A stretch of 64,000 nucleotides of DNA from the NCBI RefSeq assembly GCF_000217715.1, contig NC_015666.1, forward strand, positions 1,996,270 through 2,060,269, read 5' to 3'. How positions within the stretch are numbered: position 1 is the first letter of the stretch; the number at the start of each line of letters is the position of its first letter. This document shows positions 26,759-33,643 of the stretch, one piece after another. Source of the stretch: Halopiger xanaduensis SH-6. GTDB lineage: Archaea; Halobacteriota; Halobacteria; Halobacteriales; Natrialbaceae. Position numbers and translations under genes: made by a program. Under the pieces are notes generated by a model. That model saw nothing but the letters and a program-made list of their open reading frames with translations. It was not told where the DNA came from and did not search any database.

Positions 26759-27547
26759 TCACGACCGTTCGGCGACCAGTGCGATCGCCCGTAACTGCTC
26801 CTCGTACCGCTCGAAAATTCGTCGCAGCGACCGCACTCGCCGTCGCGCCTGCGGTCGTCTGAGTAGGTTGTAGCCGATCCGCAGCGTCCCCAGCAGTCCC
26901 TCGTCCGCGAGCACGCGCCGCGGCTCGAGCAGCGCCATCGGCTCGAGGGCTCGCCACATGACGGTGAAGCCCGCGGACTCGAGGCGGTCAACCCAGCCGG
27001 ACTCGGTGAGTGGCTGCGGCCGAACGTTGGCCACCTGCGCCGCCTCCCGTCGGATCCGGACCGCCGTTTCGTCGTCGACGCCGTCCGCGAGGGCGAGTTC
27101 GTGGACGCCGTACCGGCCGCCCGGCCGCAGTAATCGGCGGGCCTCCTCGAGGATCGCTCGCTTCCCGCCGTCGGGTTGCATGGTCAGCATCGCCTCGCCG
27201 TAGACGGCGTCTGCGCTATTGCGAGGCAGATCCGTGTCGGCGGCGTTTCCGACGACGATTTCGGGGACTGGCCGATCAATATTCTCGAGTTGCTTCCGAA
27301 GCCGCGCCGCCCGCTCGCGATCCAGTTCGATCCCCGTGTACGAGTTCGGGTTCCGATCGAGTGCGAGCCGTGCGGTCGCTCCGACGCCGGGCGCGAACTC
27401 GACGACGTCGTCCGCGGCCGCGATCGAGAGCGCCTCGAGCAACTCGCGGGTCAGCGCCTCGCCGCCGGGACGGAGCGTTCGCTTCCCGAGGGTGGCGAGC
27501 AGTTCGTGTGCCGGCTGGTTCGCGATCCGCGTCGACTTGCGGGTCAT
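26759..27547 (-). CDS. class I SAM-dependent methyltransferase
   Basis: This is a 262-residue methyltransferase. Motif I is VVEFAPGVGATARLAL (about residues 54-69), the acidic ribose-binding residue follows in YTGIELD, and motif IV-like region contains VYGEAMLTMQPD. The C-terminal third is helical and basic (RRPQARRRVRSLRR). Members with this order methylate small molecules such as quinone or lipid intermediates; the substrate cannot be named. The gene runs against pccB-pccX and is convergent with them, so it interrupts the pcc set. Confidence 0.8.
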   Translation of the reverse strand: MTRKSTRIANQPAHELLATLGKRTLRPGGEALTRELLEALSIAAADDVVEFAPGVGATARLALDRNPNSYTGIELDRERAARLRKQLENIDRPVPEIVVGNAADTDLPRNSADAVYGEAMLTMQPDGGKRAILEEARRLLRPGGRYGVHELALADGVDDETAVRIRREAAQVANVRPQPLTESGWVDRLESAGFTVMWRALEPMALLEPRRVLADEGLLGTLRIGYNLLRRPQARRRVRSLRRIFERYEEQLRAIALVAERS

Positions 27548-27763
27548 GTGGGGAGTCCGTCGGTACCGTCTCGAGCGCTGCTGTCCGACGTCCGGAACGT
27601 CGCCACCCTTGCCGTATCGCCGTTATGCCGAACATGCTCGTGTCCGTCCGCTTCCGGGGCGGACAGCTCGAGACCGGTGACGAACGGAGACTCGAGAACT
27701 GTAGACGCCGATCCGAGCCGGCGTTGCGACTGTCGGAACGGACGAGGAATAACGTATGAATAG

Positions 27764-27885
27764 TGAAGCGGCGAACCGACGTTCCCGGAGGCTCGCGCAC
27801 TCCAGTACTTGCCGGGACGCAGGCGGGCTTAACTTCCGTGTTCGGGATGGGTACGGGTGTTTCCCCGCCGCTGTGGCCGCTTCAA
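27764..27885 (-). rRNA. 5S ribosomal RNA (stand-alone copy)
   Basis: The minus strand reads TTGAAGCGGCCACAGCGG at the 5' end and ends GTTCGCCGCTTCA. The two ends pair as a clean terminal helix, and the conserved core (CCCGTACCCATCCCGAACACGG, then AAGTACTGGAGTGCGCGAG) is haloarchaeal 5S throughout, about 122 nt. No 16S or 23S gene is next to it: upstream lies pccA on the other strand, downstream a methyltransferase. The terminal stem uses GAAGCGG:CCGCTTC, and both strands agree, so the fold is preserved. It therefore looks like a functional extra copy rather than a decayed fragment. Confidence 0.9.
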
Positions 27886-27926
27886 TGCCGACCCGCGGAG
27901 TCGAACCGCGGTACAGCCACCGTCGG
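27886..27926 (-). ncRNA. t-element (tRNA-like tRNase Z site) preceding 5S rRNA
   Basis: Directly before the 5S start the minus strand forms a tRNA-like mini-domain: CCGAC (plus 27922-27926) pairs with GTCGG (27888-27892) as an acceptor-like stem, and CCGCGG-TTCGACT-CCGCGG (27893-27911) is a T-arm with the TTCGA loop. In Haloferax volcanii such elements direct tRNase Z to cut the 5' end of 5S rRNA; here the cut would fall after A27886. A complete tRNA is not present. Confidence 0.8.
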
Positions 27927-27971
27927 TTTCCGCGTTCAGTACCTCGTTTCCGTTCCGCGAACGTAATGGTT

Positions 27972-28020
27972 TCGTTTCGAAACGACTGCACGAACGCGCC
28001 GACTCTCGAGCGCTCGAGAG
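27972..28020. promoter_or_regulatory. two palindromes between the 5S gene and pccA
   Basis: TCGTTTCGAAACGA (27972-27985) and CTCTCGAGCGCTCGAGAG (28003-28020) are perfect palindromes in the 188 bases separating two divergent units. They may be protein-binding sites or simple consequence of the CTCGAG-rich genome. No strong TATA box for either direction is evident. Confidence 0.3.
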
Positions 28021-28114
28021 GCTCGAGAGCGATGCGTTCGCGTGCGAAACGGTCTCGGAGAGCCGACCGGTTGCGAAAAAGTAAGGTAGTCGCCTCGCAA
28101 CTGTTTGTACAGAA

Positions 28115-29950
28115 ATGTTCAGGAAGGTCCTGGTGGCGAACCGCGGCGAGATCGCCGTCAGAGTCATGCGCGCGTGCGAGGAACTGAACGTTGGGACGGT
28201 CGCGATCTACTCGGAGGCGGACAAGAACGCCGGACACGTCCGCTACGCCGACGAAGCGTACAACGTCGGGCCGGCCCGCGCGGCCGACTCCTACCTCGAT
28301 CACGAGGCCGTCATCGAGGCCGCGCGCAAGGCCGACGCCGACGCGATCCACCCCGGCTACGGCTTCCTCGCGGAGAACGCCGAGTTCGCCCGCAAGGTCG
28401 AGAACGCGGACGGAATCACCTGGATCGGACCTTCCAGCGACGCGATGGAGTCGCTCGGCGAGAAGACGAAGGCCCGGACGATCATGAACGAGGCCGACGT
28501 GCCCATCGTTCCCGGGACCACCGACCCCGTCACCGAACCCGAGGAGGTCAAGGAATTCGGCGAGGAGTACGGCTACCCCATCGCCATCAAGGCCGAGGGC
28601 GGGGGCGGCGGCCGCGGGATGAAGGTCGTCCGCGACGAAAGCGAGGTCGAAGACCAACTCGAGAGCGCCAAGCGCGAGGGCCAGGCCTACTTCGACAACG
28701 ACTCGGTCTACCTCGAGCGCTACCTCGAGCAGCCCCGTCATATCGAGGTCCAGATCCTGGCCGACGAGCACGGCAACGTCCGCCACCTCGGCGAGCGCGA
28801 CTGTTCGCTGCAGCGCCGCCACCAGAAGGTCATCGAGGAAGGCCCCTCGGCCGCATTGACGGACGAACTCCGCGAGAAGATCGGCGAGGCGGCCCGCCGC
28901 GGGGTCGCCGCCGCGGACTACACCAACGCCGGCACCGTCGAGTTCCTCGTCGAGGAGGAACCCGGCCGCGACGGGCCGCTCGGCCCCGACGCGAACTTCT
29001 ACTTCCTCGAGGTCAACACCCGGATTCAGGTCGAGCACACCGTCACCGAGGAGATCACCGGCTACGACATCGTCAAGCGCCAGATTCGAATCGCCGCCGG
29101 CGAGGAGATCGACTTCGAGCAGGACGAGGTCACCTTCGACGGCCACGCGATGGAGTTCCGGATCAACGCGGAGAACGCCGCCCAGGACTTCGCGCCCGCG
29201 ACAGGGGGGACCCTCGAGACCTACGACCCGCCGGGCGGGATCGGCGTTCGCCTCGACGACGCCTTGCGGCAGGGCGACGAACTCGTCACCGACTACGACT
29301 CGATGATCGCCAAACTCGTCGTCTGGGGCGAGGACCGCGACGAGTGCATCGAGCGCTCGCTGCGTGCCCTCCGCGAGTACGAAATCGAGGGTATCCCGAC
29401 GATCATCCCCTTCCACCGGCTGATGCTCACCGACGAGACGTTCGTCGAGAGCACGCACACGACGAAGTATCTGGACGAGGAGATGGACCAAGAGCGGATC
29501 GAGGAAGCCCAACAGCAGTGGGGCGGCGACACCGGCGACGGCGGCGACGGCGAGGACGAGGAGTCCGTCGAGCGCGAGTTCACCGTCGAGGTCAACGGCA
29601 AGCGCTTCGAGGTCGAACTCGAGGAGCACGGCGCGCCGGCGATTCCGACCGGCGACGTCGAGGCCGGCGGCGGTCAAGCCCAGCCGCCCCAGCCGGCCGG
29701 CGGATCCAGCAGCGGCGACGCCGACGTCGCCGGCGAGGGCGAAACCGTCGACGCCGAGATGCAGGGGACGATCCTCGACATCGAGGTCGAGGTGGGCGAC
29801 GAGGTCGCGGCCGGCGACGTGCTGGTCGTCCTCGAGGCGATGAAGATGGAAAACGACATCGTGGCCTCGAAGGGCGGCACGGTCGTCGAGATCCCCGTCG
29901 AGGAGGACCAGAGCGTCGACATGGGCGATACGCTGGTCGTCCTCGAGTAG
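28115..29950 (+). CDS. pccA: acyl-CoA carboxylase alpha subunit (biotin carboxylase + biotin carrier)
   Basis: This is a 611-residue fusion. Residues 1-450 form the biotin carboxylase: [18 protein letters not shown], the ATP-grasp glycine loop GGGGGRGMK, and [16 protein letters not shown]. An acidic linker follows (about 465-490). The C-terminal biotin carrier domain ends in EAMKMEN, with biotinylated lysine near residue 577. With the pccB product it would carboxylate propionyl- and/or acetyl-CoA. Unusually it stands apart from pccB-pccX, with a methyltransferase and 5S rRNA between. The short A-rich leader GCGAAAAAGTAAGG may hold the promoter. Confidence 0.93.
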   Translation: MFRKVLVANRGEIAVRVMRACEELNVGTVAIYSEADKNAGHVRYADEAYNVGPARAADSYLDHEAVIEAARKADADAIHPGYGFLAENAEFARKVENADGITWIGPSSDAMESLGEKTKARTIMNEADVPIVPGTTDPVTEPEEVKEFGEEYGYPIAIKAEGGGGGRGMKVVRDESEVEDQLESAKREGQAYFDNDSVYLERYLEQPRHIEVQILADEHGNVRHLGERDCSLQRRHQKVIEEGPSAALTDELREKIGEAARRGVAAADYTNAGTVEFLVEEEPGRDGPLGPDANFYFLEVNTRIQVEHTVTEEITGYDIVKRQIRIAAGEEIDFEQDEVTFDGHAMEFRINAENAAQDFAPATGGTLETYDPPGGIGVRLDDALRQGDELVTDYDSMIAKLVVWGEDRDECIERSLRALREYEIEGIPTIIPFHRLMLTDETFVESTHTTKYLDEEMDQERIEEAQQQWGGDTGDGGDGEDEESVEREFTVEVNGKRFEVELEEHGAPAIPTGDVEAGGGQAQPPQPAGGSSSGDADVAGEGETVDAEMQGTILDIEVEVGDEVAAGDVLVVLEAMKMENDIVASKGGTVVEIPVEEDQSVDMGDTLVVLE

Positions 29951-30393
29951 ATCGGATCGCTTCGGATTCGTTGTCGATTTTCTCAGCCGTCACCGGCCGG
30001 AACGTGTTCGGCTGAACGCTGAACTACCTTCGTTCGCAAGACGGGGATGCACGCGGTATCGAGACCCACCCTGCGAGCGGTCGACGGCGTCCGGACTCGT
30101 CTGCACGTGGTGCTGGCTCCGTCTTTGACCCATACGATCGATATCGCGTGCGCGGTCGGAAGCCGCGTACCGATCGGTTCGACCGTGCGGTCGGTGCGTC
30201 GATGTGCCGACTCCGCTCTAGAGCCATCGTCTTCCGCCGGTCGGCCCAAACCTGTGATCGACGGGTTCGAGAACCCGTCCGGTGGTTGTTCAGTCGGTCC
30301 GGGTCGACACGGTTCACGTTCGATCTTTTGTCCTGTCGTCTCCGTGGCCAGCGGTCCACTCGGCCCTCGAGTCCGACGAAAACGAGTACCCGA
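29951..30393. other. intergenic region without a recognisable gene
   Basis: These 443 bases lie between the 3' ends of pccA and the radical SAM gene. No convincing frame is seen. A perfect inverted repeat GACGGGTTC-GA-GAACCCGTC occupies 30260-30279; it resembles a T-arm, but the flanks do not form a tRNA. It may be a bidirectional terminator hairpin, though there is no T tract. Confidence 0.5.
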
Positions 30394-31545
30394 TTAGTCG
30401 CCCGAAGCCGGCCGCTCGATCGTCGATGTCTCTTCCCACGGCAGCGGTCCGTCGTACTCCCCGGGAACGTACGGACAGAGCGGGTCGCTCGCGAGCGGAT
30501 TCCCGGTGTGGGCGTAGGCCCGCGAGCGGCTGCCGCCGCAGACGTGGTGGTACGGACAGGCACCGCACTTCCCCTCGAGGTTGTCGCGATCGCGCAGCGA
30601 CCGGAACAGCGACGAGTCGCGGTAGATGTCGGTGAGGGGTTCGTCGCGGACATTGCCGGCCGACTGCGGCAGGAAGCCCGAGGGGAAGACCTCGCCGGTG
30701 TGACTCACGAACGCGAAGCCGTCGCCGGCGATGATGCCGGTTCGGCGGCCGATGCCGTCTGCGGGTCCGTTTTCGGCGCTGGCACCGGAACCGGACCGAG
30801 GCCCGCCGCTCGAGCCGTCGGTCGCTCGCTGCATCGCGACCCGGCGGTACTGGGGCGCTTCGGTCGTCTTAACGCCGAACGGCTCCTCGTCGCTGACGTC
30901 GTTCAACCAGGCCATCACCGCGTCGGCCTCGTCGGGATCGATCGGCTCGAGGACGCGGCCGCGGCCGACGGGCACGAGGAAGAAGACGCTCCACAGGACC
31001 GCGCCGAGATCGCGCAGCAGCTCCCTGATCTCGGGGAGTTCGCCGACGGTCTGGCGGCAGACGGTTGTGTTCACCTGCACGGGGAGACCGGCCGCGCGGG
31101 CGTCCTCGACGGCTCGCACGGTTTCCTCGAAGCTCCCGTTCTCGCCGCGGAAGTCATCGTGGGTCGCGGCCGACGCGCCGTCGAAACTGACCGCCATCCG
31201 CTTCAGCCCGGCGTCGGCCAGCGCCTCGATGCGGTCGGCGGTCAGCGAGTGGGTCCCGCTGGGCGTGATCGTCATCCGGAGACCCAGGTCGGTCCCGTAA
31301 TCGACCAGTTCCTCGACGTCGTCGCGGACGAGCGGATCGCCGCCCGAGAGGACGACTAACTGCCCCTCGCCGAACTCGGCGGCCTCCTCGAGCAGGCGCT
31401 TTCCCTCGGCCGTCGAGAGTTCGTCGGGGTGGCGTTTCTCCTGCGCGTCGGCCCGGCAGTGGTCGCAGGCGAGCGCGCAGGCCTGGGTGACCTCCCAGAT
31501 GAGGACGAACGGCCGCTCCGACGTATCGACGTGACCTGGTCTCAT
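30394..31545 (-). CDS. radical SAM/SPASM maturase-like enzyme (TIGR04053 type)
   Basis: This 383-residue enzyme has the cluster motif CALACDHC (C23, C27, C30), an LVVLSGGDPLVRDD motif near residue 63, and a C-terminal SPASM domain with CGACPYHHVCGGSRSRA and a late Cys in DPLCPY. SPASM enzymes bind auxiliary 4Fe-4S clusters and modify peptides, or decarboxylate Fe-coproporphyrin (AhbD, a close relative). The family TIGR04053 is my recollection. Its divergent neighbour is a candidate RiPP protein, and a CGCGG-motif peptide lies 1.2 kb away, so peptide modification is the leading idea and haem synthesis the alternative. Residues 220-250 hold a Ser/Gly-rich insertion. Confidence 0.85.
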   Translation of the reverse strand: MRPGHVDTSERPFVLIWEVTQACALACDHCRADAQEKRHPDELSTAEGKRLLEEAAEFGEGQLVVLSGGDPLVRDDVEELVDYGTDLGLRMTITPSGTHSLTADRIEALADAGLKRMAVSFDGASAATHDDFRGENGSFEETVRAVEDARAAGLPVQVNTTVCRQTVGELPEIRELLRDLGAVLWSVFFLVPVGRGRVLEPIDPDEADAVMAWLNDVSDEEPFGVKTTEAPQYRRVAMQRATDGSSGGPRSGSGASAENGPADGIGRRTGIIAGDGFAFVSHTGEVFPSGFLPQSAGNVRDEPLTDIYRDSSLFRSLRDRDNLEGKCGACPYHHVCGGSRSRAYAHTGNPLASDPLCPYVPGEYDGPLPWEETSTIERPASGD

Positions 31546-31637
31546 TGCCCGGTACTTGCGAGCGACCGACGGAAAGTCGCACTCTCGTTCTCACCGGTCG
31601 GGAAGACGCGAACGCGTTCGCCCGATCGACGACGTGT

Positions 31638-31652
31638 TCCCAGCCGCTGGGA
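31638..31652. promoter_or_regulatory. inverted repeat in the divergent rSAM/RiPP promoter region
   Basis: TCCCAG-CCG-CTGGGA is a perfect 6-base inverted repeat in the 148 bases between the rSAM start (31545) and the partner start (31694). It could be a shared operator. Confidence 0.35.
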
Positions 31653-31693
31653 GTTTGGGGAACGATCTTCCTCGCCGTTTCGTACCGTCGAGT

Positions 31694-32053
31694 ATGGTCG
31701 AGAAGGCGCGCCGTGCGAAGGTCGAATACGACGACTCCGAATCGCCGATCCCGCAGTGGGAGGTCTTCGTCCGCGACGAGGAGGGCGGTCCGCTGCGCCA
31801 CGTCGGCAGCGTCGCCGCCGAGAGCGCGACGGACGCCCACGAACAGGCCTCGAGGCTGTTCGGCTGGTATTCGGTCGACCTCTGGGTCTGTCCGGCCGAC
31901 GAGGTCGTCCGGTTCTCGACGCGGGCCGTCGACGACGAGGCGGCCGATCCGGACGCGGACGACGATGGAACGACAGACGACACGGACGACGGGAGCGAGG
32001 AACCGCGCGTGTACAAGGAAACCGCCGGCGTCTCCGACGTAAATAGTTTGTAA
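31694..32053 (+). CDS. PaaB-like protein, Htur_1727-family candidate RiPP / rSAM partner
   Basis: This is a 119-residue protein starting MVEKARRAKVEYDD. The core (QWEVFVRDEEGGPLRHVGSV, then ATDAHEQASRLFGWYSVDLWVCPADEVVRF) resembles PaaB-like single-domain proteins. I recall a haloarchaeal family (Htur_1727) with this core, described as radical-SAM-partnered and a candidate RiPP; the divergent rSAM here fits. The rest is an acidic stretch and the tail YKETAGVSDVNSL, which would be the likely modified part if it is a precursor. A single Cys lies in WVCPADE. A longer frame exists upstream but begins in unrelated sequence. Confidence 0.75.
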   Translation: MVEKARRAKVEYDDSESPIPQWEVFVRDEEGGPLRHVGSVAAESATDAHEQASRLFGWYSVDLWVCPADEVVRFSTRAVDDEAADPDADDDGTTDDTDDGSEEPRVYKETAGVSDVNSL

Positions 32054-32202
32054 TCCGCCGGCAGCAGGTTCGTGGTTTCCGTCGGTCGTTGGCAGTCTAC
32101 GAGTAGGATAGCTGACGTTGACCGCCGGTCAACCGCCACTATTCAATTCGTATATCAGTCCTGAACGCTGATATTCCGCGTATAACAATGCCGGTTCTCT
32201 AC

Positions 32203-32207
32203 GGAGG
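32203..32207 (+). promoter_or_regulatory. Shine-Dalgarno site deciding the pilin start
   Basis: GGAGG lies seven bases before the ATG at 32215, favouring that start over the in-frame ATG at 32188. Confidence 0.55.
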
Positions 32208-32214
32208 ACCGGTA

Positions 32215-32685
32215 ATGCGCTCCGTGTCGCTATCCGACGACCGAACCGCCGTCTCGTCCGTCGTCGGCGTCCTCCTTCTGATCGCGATCACCGTCGTCCT
32301 GGCCGGCGTCGTTCACACGTTCGCGTTCAGTCTCGCGGACGACACCCTCCAGACGTATCCGACTGCCGGCGTCTCGATCGACGCCGACGCGGACTGTGAC
32401 GACGAGAAGGCGACGGGCCTCGTTGCGACCCACGTCGCCGGGGATTCGATCCCCGCTAACGAACTCTATCTAGAAACCACCAGCGACGACCCCGATCTCT
32501 CGGGTTCGTGGGCGGCGCCGGACGAGTACGCGACCGCCGGCGTCGACGACGGGACGGTGAGCGCGGGCGATACCGCGACCGTCTGCGCCAAAGAGGATGC
32601 TCTCGAGGGGACGACGGTGCAGGTCGTCTGGCGGGCGGAGTCGGACGCTCGATCCCTCGTCTTGGCGGAGCGGGACGGCAGCTAA
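32215..32685 (+). CDS. type IV pilin-like protein with class III signal
   Basis: This is a 156-residue protein starting MRSVSLSDDRTAVSS. Residues 12-33 (AVSSVVGVLLLIAITVVLAGVV) are the hydrophobic pilin helix; prepilin peptidase (PibD) would cut in the region before SVVG. The remaining residues are a small, mainly beta, acidic extracellular domain with two cysteines far apart (about residues 64 and 121). Such proteins form adhesion pili or minor surface pilins in haloarchaea. No other pilus genes are near, so it may be an accessory pilin. Its place beside candidate RiPP genes may be chance. Confidence 0.82.
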   Translation: MRSVSLSDDRTAVSSVVGVLLLIAITVVLAGVVHTFAFSLADDTLQTYPTAGVSIDADADCDDEKATGLVATHVAGDSIPANELYLETTSDDPDLSGSWAAPDEYATAGVDDGTVSAGDTATVCAKEDALEGTTVQVVWRAESDARSLVLAERDGS

Positions 32686-32721
32686 GCTCGAGTGGCTGCG
32701 CGGCCCGCCGCGTCTCGGGTC

Positions 32722-33024
32722 TCAGTCCCGAACGTGCGCGCGAGTTACGTGACCACCGCAGCCACACTGGTCGACGTACTCGAGGTCGACGTTCTCGAAC
32801 GCGGCCTCGAGTTCGTCCCAGAGGTAGGTTTCGGGGTGGCCGTGGTCGCCGTGGGTCACGAGGTTGACGTGGTAGCCGCTCTCGGTCGCCTCGACCGCGT
32901 CTTTGGCCTGCTCGACGACGAGGTCGCGGTCGGCCGCGTGTCGGGGCTGCTCGAGGTTCGCGGACCAGGAATTTTCGTGGTCGCGCCGCGTCACCGGTTC
33001 GACGTCGCTGACGTCTTCGGCCAT
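32722..33024 (-). CDS. CGCGG-motif candidate rSAM-modified RiPP protein
   Basis: This is a 100-residue protein. The body is charged and helical, with SWSANLEQPRHAADRDLVVEQA and a His-rich middle (VTHGDHGHPETY). Near the C-terminus, residues 87-91 are Cys-Gly-Cys-Gly-Gly, followed by HVTRAHVRD. I recall an archaeal family named after this motif, predicted to be modified by a radical SAM enzyme. The Gly/Cys-dense end is typical of SPASM-enzyme substrates. It lies 1.2 kb from the rSAM gene, on the same strand, with the pilin-like and Htur_1727-type genes between. Confidence 0.78.
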   Translation of the reverse strand: MAEDVSDVEPVTRRDHENSWSANLEQPRHAADRDLVVEQAKDAVEATESGYHVNLVTHGDHGHPETYLWDELEAAFENVDLEYVDQCGCGGHVTRAHVRD

Positions 33025-33132
33025 ACGGAACCGTCGGCGCTCGACGGCGCTAAGGGCTGAGCCGAACCCGTTCGGGCGGCGAACCGGTGGTATCCGTCGG
33101 TGACCGGCAGTCGGCGGTCCCGTGGCGTCCCG

Positions 33133-33555
33133 TCAACAGCAGAACATGAACGGGTAGATCAGCGCCACGCGGTCGCCGTCCTCGAGTTCCGTCTGGAACC
33201 CGTCCAGCAGTTCGTTGAACTTGCCGTTGACGCAGACGCGAGCGTAGGTGCGGGTCTGTTCGCCCTCGGGGTTCTTGCGCCAGGTCCCCGGCAGTTCCTC
33301 CGGCGGCTCCGCCCAGCCGTGGGCCGTCGCCTCCTCCTCCGTTTCGGCGATCAGCAGGTCCTCGACGTCGTACTCCGCGAAGAAGGCCTCGAGGAACGCC
33401 TGCAATCGGGTTCCCTCGAAGGTAAACTCGAGTTCGTGGGTGCCGACGGCTTCGCGGACGTGGCCGGTGCAGCGGACGGTAACGGTGGTCTCGGGAGTAG
33501 TTTCGCCGGTGTGATCGACATCGGTCGCCTGGTCGTGGGTAGCTTCGGCCGTCAT
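33133..33555 (-). CDS. MoaD/ThiS-like ubiquitin-fold protein with Cys-Cys C-terminus
   Basis: This is a 140-residue protein: an N-terminal unstructured part of about 25 residues, then a beta-grasp core (TVTVRCTGHVREAVG, FTFEGTRLQAFLEAFFAEYDVEDLL, YARVCVNGKFNELLDG, ELEDGDRVALIYPFMF). Standard sulfur carriers and SAMPs end in Gly-Gly to be adenylated; this protein ends in FCC, so it cannot act as a usual E1 substrate. The terminal cysteines could instead bind a metal or carry sulfur as persulfide. A middle insertion (about 70-95) is longer than in MoaD. It sits between the CGCGG gene and the membrane protein. Confidence 0.78.
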   Translation of the reverse strand: MTAEATHDQATDVDHTGETTPETTVTVRCTGHVREAVGTHELEFTFEGTRLQAFLEAFFAEYDVEDLLIAETEEEATAHGWAEPPEELPGTWRKNPEGEQTRTYARVCVNGKFNELLDGFQTELEDGDRVALIYPFMFCC

Positions 33556-33643
33556 ATCCGGTCGTACGACGTTGCGGGGCGAAAACTCGACTCCGAACGT
33601 GTTCGGGAGTAATCGAACGACGATCGAGAGCGAACGATCGCGT

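Noticed and set aside
27886..27930. A tRNA gene before the 5S gene
   Set aside because: Only a T-arm and a five-pair acceptor-like stem exist; there is no D-arm or anticodon arm, so it is a t-element rather than a tRNA.
27623..29677. Long minus-strand frame opposite pccA, running over the 5S gene
   Set aside because: It is the shadow of pccA; composition is Leu/Val/Asp repetitive with no recognisable family, and it would cover the 5S rRNA.
30255..30285. tRNA T-arm in the gap after pccA
   Set aside because: The loop has the wrong size and there is no acceptor partner or anticodon arm within 80 bases.
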